In this document: positions 1 through 10,468 of the stretch, piece after piece | How positions within the stretch are numbered: the first letter of the stretch is position 1 | Layout of the letters: each line of letters opens with the position of its first letter | DNA from: Phytophthora colocasiae | Taxonomy: Eukaryota; Oomycota; Peronosporomycetes; Peronosporales; Peronosporaceae | Direction: 5' to 3' | DNA length: 64,000 nucleotides | Assembly: GCA_018806915.1 (NCBI GenBank) | Contig: JAGKQI010000078.1 | Location: 806,001 to 870,000 of the forward strand | Notes under the pieces: model-generated | The model's database searches: none | Told to the model about the DNA's origin: nothing | What the model saw: the letters and a program-made list of their open reading frames with translations, nothing else | Position numbers and translations under genes: made by a program

Positions 1-520
1 TACATGCACCTCTGCAACTCGTTTTTTGCTGCCCTTTAGGTTCTACTCATCTGCACGAACAACAAATTAGGCTCACCTTTGCCGAGTACCTCTAACTAGT
101 ACCTGCTCATTTCAAGGCAAGAAGGTTAGAAACCACAAGCAGATAATTTTGAAAAATAAACTATTGCTTGTCGCTTTCACCCCGCGCGACGAGTACAGTA
201 AACGATGATCTTAAGAGCCAGTAGCATCACACAGAGAGCGATCACTGTTTGGCATCAATGTTGTCGGCAAGTTTGATCCATGCCATGGCCTCCATTTCCG
301 TAGGACTTCCAAATATTGCTCGAGGAACGGCATCCGCGGAAGGACGACTTGCCAACCTCTTGGTATTGAGCACAAACTAGAATTATGACCTGATGTTATC
401 AAGTAAGAGTCCTGCGCTAGAACGTTGGTTTGGAATTTACCGTAAATGGGTTTGCGTTCCATTCACGGTTTAAAATTTCGCGCAGTAAACGATTAATCAA
501 ACCAAAAATTTGGTTTCAGC
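1..520. other. Left flank of the array with a diverged module-d relic
   Basis: Single-copy sequence next to the array. Between about 190 and 290 it resembles the array's module d: both contain a SNDR-like MPNSDRS core followed by AGS or TGS, and both have LITSG upstream. It is therefore an older paralogue, not an array unit. Array-type sequence starts near 521 at atatcgcgtcct, where 10 bases present in other units are missing. I see nothing recognisable in 1-190. Confidence 0.6.
211..462 (-). pseudogene. Diverged outer copy of array module d (d')
   Basis: An 83-codon minus-strand frame. It contains NVLA, then LITSG about six residues later, and ends with MPNSDRSLCDATGS. In the array the matching pieces are QVLAVIP (end of module b) and VITSG...MPNSDRSVWDTAGS (module d), which there lie in different frames separated by about 44 bases. 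Here VLA and LITSG are joined in one frame, which suggests b and d once formed a single protein. No function is recognised. It could be the 3' remnant of the ancestral gene from which the array grew. Confidence 0.45.
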
Positions 521-2015
521 GATATCGCGTCCTGAGAGCCAGCAGTATCCCAAACCGATCGATCGCTGTTTGGCATCCATGCTCCTATTGTCCGTTTAGG
601 CTTGTTCGGTTCCCGATGATCACATCGAAAAAGGCCCGGATAGATTTCGTGAAGCGCCCCGCTGGTTATCACAACGACAACTTGTCAATACATGACAGCT
701 ACAGCATACTTAATACTCACTTATGTGCACGGGTAGGGATCACCGCTAGAACCTGAACTGTCTGGTCTTTATGTCTATGTTTTTTTCTGGGAGGTCGAAT
801 TTAGGGTAACCCACTTGAAGACCTCGATACATCACACTGTAGGTAACCACAGCTCGCCCAATTTCCGTTCTTTCAGTGAGAGCACCGAGTGCGCGTGCGT
901 CTTCATCTGTCACTGCATGCCACGTCCTGGTGATGGGATCGTTAGATCGATAGAGATCCAACTTGGTCCAGCGAGGTAGACCTTTGCGCGCCTTGATGAT
1001 CTTTTTTAGCTGGTCCACGCTGTTTTTTCTGGAGGTAACGTGACCGTGATACCATCGCCATGTCCAAGTACGATGCAGTTCACAACCTTGCATAGCGCTG
1101 GCAATCCTAGAATGTGAATAACCCTTTTTGTTCGTTTTGCTGGAAAGTTGAGTTCGGCGCTACTCAGTCGAAGAAGGGGATTCATCACTTCGTAGCCGTC
1201 CACGGCTTGCTCAAGTTCCGCTATACCAGTAACTCTTGAGCGCGCTTTGCTGTTACTTCACACCATTTGTTCGTGGTGGGGTCGAAGGCTCGATAGAGAC
1301 GCAACTCCCAGAGCGAAAGGTGTCTTGATAATGTCCGTTAAAAATTTCACGCTGTTGTTCGCCTCCAGTTTGACAGTGATGATGCCACCTTGTCCTAGCA
1401 TGATGCATTTCAAGACTATCGTCGGCATAGGATTCGAACTTGTGTGATAGAGAGAAGATTTTGGAATGAGCTCAAGTTCTACCTAGTAGTCACTTAAACT
1501 TGATCTATACTTTTTAACACAGTTCTTTACCTTTGAGTATGTAATGCTGAACTCAAGAGAAGAATCCTTTCAACGCGAAGTCCCATAAATCTTCGCTCCG
1601 ACGGAAACAAAAAAGCTTTGTTAGCCAAAGAATGGTGTAAAGTGACAACTACTTTTTACATTACTTGAATGAGTCAACGACTCATCGAACTAGCGGCAAC
1701 GCGAAAGCAATATGCACGTACAAGTTATGAGTAAATAGTCTAAGAACATGTCGTGTAAATACTTGACTAAAGACTTGCATCAATTGTCAATAGAGCAAGA
1801 AAAGCATCACGCTGAAATATTTTGGAAGCTCTACATGTAATACTTAGTAGTGCTGGTCAAATCTTGATGAGGATTCTCGACACAAGTTTCGAATACTTGC
1901 TGGTTTTGGAGGAAAGCATTCCGGTCGAGCAGCACAACGTTCTGTGAATCTTTCCCCAAAGTAGTTAAGCAAATTCTTCCTCTTGAACGTTAAGGCAAAC
2001 ACGTAAAGATCATGA
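521..2015 (-). repeat. Array unit 0 (left partial, S-type junction)
   Basis: Truncated at its left edge. Module b is open at 746-1093 (T tract of 7 before the ctgg). It differs from other units by ctgggagg at 787 and by loss of one base in cccagagcgaaagg near 1310, inside module c. It has the ccccgctgg variant, unlike units 1-4. Confidence 0.85.
1470..2015. other. Non-coding spacer of the unit (type example)
   Basis: AT-rich stretch, repeated in each unit, with no reading frame of note on either strand. It lies upstream of the module-c promoter in the minus sense. It contains the TGAGTCA palindrome and a variable A tract before agctttg. The L segment is inserted at its right-hand end in L units. 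Confidence 0.6.
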
Positions 2016-3596
2016 TTGTTCAATACACGGAACTTAAAGGAAACATTTTCTTTCTTTCTACCTGATGATCTTCATCAAGCTCAAAGTTTTGGACATATCG
2101 CGTCCTTCTGTGACGAGAGAGCCAGCAGTATCCCAAACCGATCGATCGCTGTTTGGCATCCATGCTCCTATTGTCCGTTTAGGCTTGTTCGGTTCCCGAT
2201 GATCACATCGAAAAAGGCCCGGATAGATTTCGTGAAGCGCCCCACTGGTTATCACAACGACAACTTGTCAATACATGACAGCTACAGCATACTTAATACT
2301 CACTTACGTGCACGGGTAGGGATCACCGCTAGAACCTGAACTGTCTGGTCTTTATGTCTATGTTTTTTCTGGAAGGTCGAATTTAGGTAACCCACTTGAA
2401 GACCTCGATACATCACACTGTAGGTAACCACAGCTCGCCCAATTTCCGTTCTTTCAGTGAGAGCACCGAGTGCGCGTGCGTCTTCATCTGTCACTGCATG
2501 CCACGTCCTGGTGATGGGATCGTTAGATCGATAGAGATCCAACTTGGTCCAGCGAGGTAGACCTTTGCGCGCCTTGATGATCTTTTTAGCTGGTCCACGC
2601 TGTTTTTTCTGGAGGTAACGTGACCGTGATACCATCGCCATGTCCAAGTACGATGCAGTTCACAACCTTGCATAGCGCTGGCAATCCTAGAATGTGAATA
2701 ACCCTTTTGTTCGTTTTGCTGGAAAGTTGAGTTCGGCGCTACTCAGTCGAAGAAGGGGATTCATCACTTCGTAGCCGTCCACGGCTTGCTCAAGTTCCGC
2801 TATACCAGTAACTCTTGAGCGCGCTTTGCTGTTACTTCACACCATTTGTTCGTGGTGGGGTCGAAGGCTCGATAGAGACGCAACTCCCAGAGCAGAAAGG
2901 TGTCTTGATAATGTCCGTTAAAAATTTCACGCTGTTGTTCGCCTCCAGTTTGACAGTGATGATGCCACCTTGTCCTAGCATGATGCATTTCAAGACTATC
3001 GTCGGCATAGGATTCGAACTTGTGTGATAGAGAGAAGATTTTGGAATGAGCTCAAGTTCTACCTAGTAGTCACTTAAACTTGATCTATACTTTTTAACAC
3101 AGTTCTTTACCTTTGAGTATGTAATGCTGAACTCAAGAGAAGAATCCCTTTCAACGCGAAGTCCCATAAATCTTCGCTCCGACGGAAACAAAAAAGCTTT
3201 GTTAGCCAAAGAATGGTGTAAAGTGACAACTACTTTTTACATTACTTGAATGAGTCAACGACTCATCGAACTAGCGGCAACGCGAAAGCAATATGCACGT
3301 ACAAGTTATGAGTAAATAGTCTAAGAACATGTCGTGTAAATACTTGACTAAAGACTTGCATCAATTGTCAATAGAGCAAGAAAAGCATCACGCTGAAATA
3401 TTTTGGAAGCTCTACATGTAATACTTAGTAGTGCTGGTCAAATCTTGATGAGGATTCTCGACACAAGTTTCGAATACTTGCTGGTTTTGGAGGAAAGCAT
3501 TCCGGTCGAGCAGCACAACGTTCTGTGAATCTTTCCCCAAAGTAGTTAAGCAAATTCTTCCTCTTGAACGTTAAGGCAAACACGTAAAGATCATGA
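2016..3596 (-). repeat. Array unit 1 (S, 1581 bp)
   Basis: Module b occupies 2300-2647. A 6-T tract and loss of one g in taggg near 2387 shift the frame twice, so the QVLAVIP end is reached by an unusual route. Module c second half at 2800-2988, module d at 2058-2255. Variant ccccactgg. Confidence 0.9.
3246..3270. promoter_or_regulatory. Imperfect palindrome with a GCN4/AP-1-like core (type example)
   Basis: ATGAGT-caacg-ACTCAT forms a 6-base inverted repeat around a 5-base centre, with partly matching TTGA/CGAA flanks. It contains TGAGTCA, the palindromic core bound by GCN4/AP-1-type bZIP factors. It recurs at the same place in every full unit, in the non-coding stretch upstream (minus sense) of the module-c promoter. 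Confidence 0.35.
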
Positions 3597-5180
3597 TTGT
3601 TCAATACACGGAACTTAAACGAAACATTTTCTTTCTTTCTACCTGATGATCTTCATCAAGCTCAAAGTTTTGGACATATCGCGTCCTTCTGTGACGAGAG
3701 AGCCAGCAGTATCCCAAACCGATCGATCGCTGTTTGGCATCCATGCTCCTATTGTCCGTTTAGGCTTGTTCGGTTCCCGATGATCACATCGAAAAAGGCC
3801 CGGATAGATTTCGTGAAGCGCCCCACTGGTTATCACAACGACAACTTGTCAATACATGACAGCTACAGCATACTTAATACTCACTTACGTGCACGGGTAG
3901 GGATCACCGCTAGAACCTGAACTGTCTGGTCTTTATGTCTATGTTTTTTTCTGGAAGGTCGAATTTAGGGTAACCCACTTGAAGACCTCGATACATCACA
4001 CTGTAGGTAACCACAGCTCGCCCAATTTCCGTTCTTTCAGTGAGAGCACCGAGTGCGCGTGCGTCTTCATCTGTCACTGCATGCCACGTCCTGGTGATGG
4101 GATCGTTAGATCGATAGAGATCCAACTTGGTCCAGCGAGGTAGACCTTTGCGCGCCTTGATGATCTTTTTTAGCTGGTCCACGCTGTTTTTTTCTGGAGG
4201 TAACGTGACCGTGATACCATCGCCATGTCCAAGTACGATGCAGTTCACAACCTTGCATAGCGCTGGCAATCCTAGAATGTGAATAACCCTTTTTGTTCGT
4301 TTTGCTGGAAAGTTGAGTTCGGCGCTACTCAGTCGAAGAAGGATTCATCACTTCGTAGCCGTCCACGGCTTGCTCAAGTTCCGCTATACCAGTAACTCTT
4401 GAGCGCGCTTTGCTGTTACTTCACACCATTTGTTCGTGGTGGGGTCGAAGGCTCGATAGAGACGCAACTCCCAGAGCAGAAAGGTGTCTTGATAATGTCC
4501 GTTAAAAATTTCACGCTGTTGTTCGCCTCCAGTTTGACAGTGATGATGCCACCTTGTCCTAGCATGATGCATTTCAAGACTATCGTCGGCATAGGATTCG
4601 AACTTGTGTGATAGAGAGAAGATTTTGGAATGAGCTCAAGTTCTACCTAGTAGTCACTTAAACTTGATCTATACTTTTTAACACAGTTCTTTACCTTTGA
4701 GTATGTAATGCTGAACTCAAGAGAAGAATCCCTTTCAACGCGAAGTCCCATAAATCTTCGCTCCGACGGAAACAAAAAAGCTTTGTTAGCCAAAGAATGG
4801 TGTAAAGTGACAACTACTTTTTACATTACTTGAATGAGTCAACGACTCATCGAACTAGCGGCAACGCGAAAGCAATATGCACGTACAAGTTATGAGTAAA
4901 TAGTCTAAGAACATGTCGTGTAAATACTTGACTAAAGACTTGCATCAATTGTCAATAGAGCAAGAAAAGCATCACGCTGAAATATTTTGGAAGCTCTACA
5001 TGTAATACTTAGTAGTGCTGGTCAAATCTTGATGAGGATTCTCGACACAAGTTTCGAATACTTGCTGGTTTTGGAGGAAAGCATTCCGGTCGAGCAGCAC
5101 AACGTTCTGTGAATCTTTCCCCAAAGTAGTTAAGCAAATTCTTCCTCTTGAACGTTAAGGCAAACACGTAAAGATCATGA
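3597..5180 (-). repeat. Array unit 2 (S, 1584 bp)
   Basis: Module b at 3910-4269 (7 T), c second half at 4384-4572, d at 3639-3836. The aagaaggggattc stretch near 4337 has lost two g, breaking the c-to-b link. Confidence 0.9.
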
Positions 5181-6771
5181 TTGTTCAATACACGGAACTT
5201 AAACGAAACATTTTCTTTCTTTCTACCTGATGATCTTCATCAAGCTCAAAGTTTTGGACATATCGCGTCCTTCTGTGACGAGAGAGCCAGCAGTATCCCA
5301 AACCGATCGATCGCTGTTTGGCATCCATGCTCCTATTGTCCGTTTAGGCTTGTTCGGTTCCCGATGATCACATCGAAAAAGGCCCGGATAGATTTCGTGA
5401 AGCGCCCCACTGGTTATCACAACGACAACTTGTCAATACATGACAGCTACAGCATACTTAATACTCACTTACGTGCACGGGTAGGGATCACCGCTAGAAC
5501 CTGAACTGTCTGGTCTTTATGTCTATGTTTTTTTTTCAGGAAGGTCGAATTTAGGGTAACCCACTTGAAGACCTCGATACATCACACTGTAGGTAACCAC
5601 AGCTCGCCCAATTTCCGTTCTTTCAGTGAGAGCACCGAGTGCGCGTGCGTCTTCATCTGTCACTGCATGCCACGTCCTGGTGATGGGATCGTTAGATCGA
5701 TAGAGATCCAACTTGGTCCAGCGAGGTAGACCTTTGCGCGCCTTGATGATCTTTTTTAGCTGGTCCACGCTGTTTTTTTTCTGGAGGTAACATGACCGTG
5801 ATACCATCGCCATGTCCAAGTACGATGCAGTTCACAACCTTGCATAGCGCTGGCAATCCTAGAATGTGAATAACCCTTTTTGTTCGTTTTGCTGGAAAGT
5901 TGAGTTCGGCGCTACTCAGTCGAAGAAGGGGATTCATCACTTCGTAGCCGTCCACGGCTTGCTCAAGTTCCGCTATACCAGTAACTCTTGAGCGCGCTTT
6001 GCTGTTACTTCACACCATTTGTTCGTGGTGGGGTCGAAGGCTCGATAGAGACGCAACTCCCAGAGCAGAAAGGTGTCTTGATAATGTCCGTTAAAAATTT
6101 CACGCTGTTGTTCGCCTCCAGTTTGACAGTGATGATGCCACCTTGTCCTAGCATGATGCATTTCAAGACTATCGTCGGCATAGGATTCGAACTTGTGTGA
6201 TAGAGAGAAGATTTTGGAATGAGCTCAAGTTCTACCTAGTAGTCACTTAAACTTGATCTATACTTTTTAACACAGTTCTTTACCTTTGAGTATGTAATGC
6301 TGAACTCAAGAGAAGAATCCCTTTCAACGCGAAGTCCCATAAATCTTCGCTCCGACGGAAACAAAAAAAAGCTTTGTTAGCCAAAGAATGGTGTAAAGTG
6401 ACAACTACTTTTTACATTACTTGAATGAGTCAACGACTCATCGAACTAGCGGCAACGCGAAAGCAATATGCACGTACAAGTTATGAGTAAATAGTCTAAG
6501 AACATGTCGTGTAAATACTTGACTAAAGACTTGCATCAATTGTCAATAGAGCAAGAAAAGCATCACGCTGAAATATTTTGGAAGCTCTACATGTAATACT
6601 TAGTAGTGCTGGTCAAATCTTGATGAGGATTCTCGACACAAGTTTCGAATACTTGCTGGTTTTGGAGGAAAGCATTCCGGTCGAGCAGCACAACGTTCTG
6701 TGAATCTTTCCCCAAAGTAGTTAAGCAAATTCTTCCTCTTGAACGTTAAGGCAAACACGTAAAGATCATGA
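5181..6771 (-). repeat. Array unit 3 (S, 1591 bp)
   Basis: Module b at 5523-5819 stops early (9 T followed by cagg instead of ctgg). c-to-b link at 5692-5955, d at 5223-5420, c second half at 5973-6161. Confidence 0.9.
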
Positions 6772-8356
6772 TTGTTCAATACACGGAACTTAAACGAAAC
6801 ATTTTCTTTCTTTCTACCTGATGATCTTCATCAAGCTCAAAGTTTTGGACATATCGCGTCCTTCTGTGACGAGAGCCAGCAGTATCCCAAACCGATCGAT
6901 CGCTGTTTGGCATCCATGCTCCTATTGTCCGTTTAGGCTTGTTCGGTTCCCGATGATCACATCGAAAAAGGCCCGGATAGATTTCGTGAAGCGCCCCACT
7001 GGTTATCACAACGACAACTTGTCAATACATGACAGCTACAGCATACTTAATACTCACTTACGTGCACGGGTAGGGATCACCGCTAGAACCTGAACTGTCT
7101 GGTCTTTATGTCTATGTTTTTTTTCTGGAAGGTCGAATTTAGGGTAACCCACTTGAAGACCTCGATACATCACACTGTAGGTAACCACAGCTCGCCCAAT
7201 TTCCGTTCTTTCAGTGAGAGCACCGAGTGCGCGTGCGTCTTCATCTGTCACTGCATGCCACGTCCTGGTGATGGGATCGTTAGATCGATAGAGATCCAAC
7301 TTGGTCCAGCGAGGTAGACCTTTGCGCGCCTTGATGATCTTTTTTAGCTGGTCCACGCTGTTTTTTTTCTGGAGGTAACGTGACCGTGATACCATCGCCA
7401 TGTCCAAGTACGATGCAGTTCACAACCTTGCATAGCGCTGGCAATCCTAGAATGTGAATAACCCTTTTTGTTCGTTTTGCTGGAAAGTTGAGTTCGGCGC
7501 TACTCAGTCGAAGAAGGGGATTCATCACTTCGTAGCCGTCCACGGCTTGCTCAAGTTCCGCTATACCAGTAACTCTTGAGCGCGCTTTGCTGTTACTTCA
7601 CACCATTTGTTCGTGGTGGGGTCGAAGGCTCGATAGAGACGCAACTCCCAGAGCAGAAAGGTGTCTTGATAATGTCCGTTAAAAATTTCACGCTGTTGTT
7701 CGCTTCCAGTTTGACAGTGATGATGCCACCTTGTCCTAGCATGATGCATTTCAAGACTATCGTCGGCATAGGATTCGAACTTGTGTGATAGAGAGAAGAT
7801 TTTGGAATGAGCTCAAGTTCTACCTAGTAGTCACTTAAACTTGATCTATACTTTTTAACACAGTTCTTTACCTTTGAGTATGTAATGCTGAACTCAAGAG
7901 AAGAATCCCTTTCAACGCGAAGTCCCATAAATCTTCGCTCCGACGGAAACAAAAAAAAGCTTTGTTAGCCAAAGAATGGTGTAAAGTGACAACTACTTTT
8001 TACATTACTTGAATGAGTCAACGACTCATCGAACTAGCAACGCGAAAGCAATATGCACGTACAAGTTATGAGTAAATAGTCTAAGAACATGTCGTGTAAA
8101 TACTTGACTAAAGACTTGCATCAATTGTCAATAGAGCAAGAAAAGCATCACGCTGAAATATTTTGGAAGCTCTACATGTAATACTTAGTAGTGCTGGTCA
8201 AATCTTGATGAGGATTCTCGACACAAGTTTCGAATACTTGCTGGTTTTGGAGGAAAGCATTCCGGTCGAGCAGCACAACGTTCTGTGAATCTTTCCCCAA
8301 AGTAGTTAAGCAAATTCTTCCTCTTGAACGTTAAGGCAAACACGTAAAGATCATGA
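6772..8356 (-). repeat. Array unit 4 (S, 1585 bp)
   Basis: The T tract of 8 leaves module b open to the QVLAVIP end (7054-7407). A 2-base ga deletion near 6872 joins a longer d frame (6776-7009). c-to-b link at 7280-7543. Confidence 0.9.
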
Positions 8357-9144
8357 TTGTTCAATACACGGAACTTAAACGAAACATTTTCTTTCTTTCT
8401 ACCTGATGATCTTCATCAAGCTCAAAGTTTTGGACATATCGCGTCCTTCTGTGACGAGAGCCAGCAGTATCCCAAACCGATCGATCGCTGTTTGGCATCC
8501 ATGCTCCTATTGTCCGTTTAGGCTTGTTCGGTTCCCGATGATCACATCGAAAAAGGCCCGGATAGATTTCGTGAAGCGCCCCGCTGGTTATCACAACGAC
8601 AACTTGTCAATACATGACAGCTACAGCATACTTAATACTCACTTACGTGCACGGGTAGGGATCACCGCTAGAACCTGAACTGTCTGGTCTTTATGTCTAT
8701 GTTTTTTTTTCTGGGAGGTCGAATTTAGGGTAACCCACTTGAAGACCTCGATACATCACACTGTAGGTAACCACAGCTCGCCCAATTTCCGTTCTTTCAG
8801 TGAGAGCACCGAGTGCGCGTGCGTCTTCATCTGTCACTGCATGCCACGTCCTGGTGATGGGATCGTTAGATCGATAGAGATCCAACTTGGTCCAGCGAGG
8901 TAGACCTTTGCGCGCCTTGATGATCTTTTAGCTGGTCCACGCTGTTTTTTCTGGAGGTAACGTGACCGTGATACCATCGCCATGTCCAAGTACGATGCAG
9001 TTCACAACCTTGCATAGCGCTGGCAATCCTAGAATGTGAATAACCCTTTTGTTCGTTTTGCTGGAAAGTTGAGTTCGGCGCTACTCAGTCGAAGAAGGGG
9101 ATTCATCACTTCGTAGCCGTCCACGGCTTGCTCAAGTTCCGCTA

Positions 9145-9349
9145 TACCAGTAACTCTTGAGCGCGCTTTGCTGTTACTTCACACCATTTGTTCGTGGTGG
9201 GGTCGAAGGCTCGATAGAGACGCAACTCCCAGAGCAGAAAGGTGTCTTGATAATGTCCGTTAAAATTTCACGCTGTTGTTCGCCTCCAGTTTGACAGTGA
9301 TGATGCCACCTTGTCCTAGCATGATGCATTTCAAGACTATCGTCGGCAT
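9145..9349 (-). pseudogene. CRN-like N-terminal module c (frameshifted; type example)
   Basis: Starts MPTIVLKCIMLGQGG, then ITVKLEANNSVKF. The frame shifts at an A tract (5 A in most units, 4 in some, including this one). The next frame reads LLWELRLYRAFDPTTNKW and AKRAQELL. LRLYRA takes the place of the LFLAK motif. A second shift near the LLV-stop leads to MNPLLRLSS and then VIHILGLP, an HVLVxxP-like end, which runs straight into module b. Both shifts occur in essentially every unit, so they are ancestral rather than random errors. The order of elements is that of a complete CRN N-terminal module. Confidence 0.55.
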
Positions 9350-9375
9350 AGGATTCGAACTTGTGTGATAGAGAG

Positions 9376-9392
9376 AAGATTTTGGAATGAGC
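9376..9392 (-). promoter_or_regulatory. Initiator-type core promoter before module c (type example, all units)
   Basis: On the minus strand it reads GCTCATTCCAAAATCTT: a perfect GCTCATTCC initiator, with a weaker flank than the module-a promoter. The module-c ATG (9349 in this unit) is about 40 bases downstream. It is present in each full unit and, as GCTCATTCAAAATG, in the older copy outside the array, so it predates amplification. Confidence 0.65.
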
Positions 9393-10062
9393 TCAAGTTC
9401 TACCTAGTAGTCACTTAAACTTGATCTATACTTTTTAACACAGTTCTTTACCTTTGAGTATGTAATGCTGAACTCAAGAGAAGAATCCTTTCAACGCGAA
9501 GTCCCATAAATCTTCGCTCCGACGGAAACAAAAAAAAGCTTTGTTAGCCAAAGAATGGTGTAAAGTGACAACTACTTTTTACATTACTTGAATGAGTCAA
9601 CGACTCATCGAACTAGCGGCAACGCGAAAGCAATATGCACGTACAAGTTATGAATAAATAGTCTAAGAACATGTCGTGTAAATACTTGACTAAAGACTTG
9701 CATCAATTGTCAATAGAGCAAGAAAAGCATCACGCTGAAATATTTTGGAAGCTCTACATGTAATACTTAGTAGTGCTGGTCAAATCTTGATGAGGATTCT
9801 CGACACAAGTTTCAAATACTTGCTGGTTTTGGAGGAAAGCATTCCGACCGAGCAGCACAACGTTCTGTGAATCTTGAAATTGCTGACACTAGCTTTTCAT
9901 TCATTTTCACGAGAGGCACTCCAATGTCAAAACCTTAAAGCCCATAAAATCAATTGACCGTTACGTATGAGAACGTATGAGGAATCCAAATCCAATAGAG
10001 GAGTTGTTGTCGAACTACGACCATCTCGAATCTCAACTCCGTACCTGTCAAGTTTATTATCC

Positions 10063-10197
10063 TTACATTACCAGTGATTCAGGTTTGGTGCTCCGGATGA
10101 TCTTTTTTAAGTCCTGAATCCTGGTGTTTGGCAGCAACGTTACTGTGAACCGGGACCCACGTCCAAGCACAATACAGTTAATGTCTTTCGCTGCCAT
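10063..10197 (-). pseudogene. CRN-like N-terminal module a (truncated)
   Basis: A 44-codon frame starting MAAKDINCIVLGRG, then a TVTLLP strand and IQDLKKIIRSTKP. This matches the first half of the CRN N-terminal domain, a ubiquitin-like fold in which a CxxxG-type first strand is followed by a V-x-I/L strand and an LKKxIK helix. It ends in a TAA just where the LFLAK-like strand should begin, and no continuation is clear in other frames. Its start is supported by the core promoter about 45-50 bases upstream. It is found only in L units. It may yield a short peptide or only mark a decayed first exon. Confidence 0.55.
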
Positions 10198-10230
10198 CGA
10201 AACTATCGATAAGGGCTTGAGTGGCGAAGC

Positions 10231-10250
10231 GCAAAATGCGGAATGAGCTC
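10231..10250 (-). promoter_or_regulatory. Initiator-type core promoter before module a (type example, L units)
   Basis: On the minus strand it reads GCTCATTCCGCATTTTGC, an exact fit to the 16-base oomycete core promoter (GCTCATTYYNCAWTTT). The module-a ATG at 10197 lies about 45-50 bases downstream, a normal oomycete leader. The same sequence recurs in the other L units. Confidence 0.75.
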
Positions 10251-10468
10251 TTGGGTGCGGGAATGGTCTGTCAGGAGTGATGGTCACTACTTCAGCTTGA
10301 TCCTATTCTTTTGATACACTTATTGGCCATCTGTAAGGAATGGGTTTCGATCCACCCAAACCAAGAGCTCCCGGCTGTATATTACATCACTAGCGAAACG
10401 CCTTGTCCCCAAAGTAGTTAAGCAAATTCTTCCTCTTGAACGTTAAGGCAAACACGTAAAGATCATGA

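Larger units (their letters stand above)
9876..10405 (-). repeat. L-specific 530-bp segment (type example, unit 5)
   Basis: Present in the 13 L units between aatctt and tccccaaag, where S units join these two directly. It has no terminal inverted repeats and no target-site duplication, so it does not look like an inserted transposon. It contains an initiator promoter, the start of CRN-like module a and ~190 bases of untranslated downstream sequence. Because module a is homologous to modules b and c, the segment is probably ancestral and the S form a deletion. Confidence 0.75.
8357..10468 (-). repeat. Array unit 5 (L, 2112 bp; first long unit)
   Basis: Contains the first 530-bp L segment (9876-10405). 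Module b is cut to 8697-8885 by a 9-T tract and by a 4-T version of the gatctttt tract. It shares the ga deletion with unit 4 (d at 8361-8594). Module a is open at 10063-10197. Confidence 0.9.

Noticed and set aside
2016..2339. Plus-strand frame of 107 codons repeated in most units
   Set aside because: It starts only with TTG and runs antisense to modules b and d. It stays open simply because this stretch lacks the variable homopolymers. No domain or promoter supports it.
2815..3027. Plus-strand frame of 70 codons in each unit
   Set aside because: It is the antisense shadow of module c, whose minus-strand frame matches CRN strands and has a promoter.
10049..10075. A 27-base intron after LV in module a (GTAATG...ACAG)
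   Set aside because: Too short for splicing and without a convincing branch site.
9876..10405. L segment as an inserted transposon
   Set aside because: No inverted ends or target duplication, and its coding part is homologous to the neighbouring modules.
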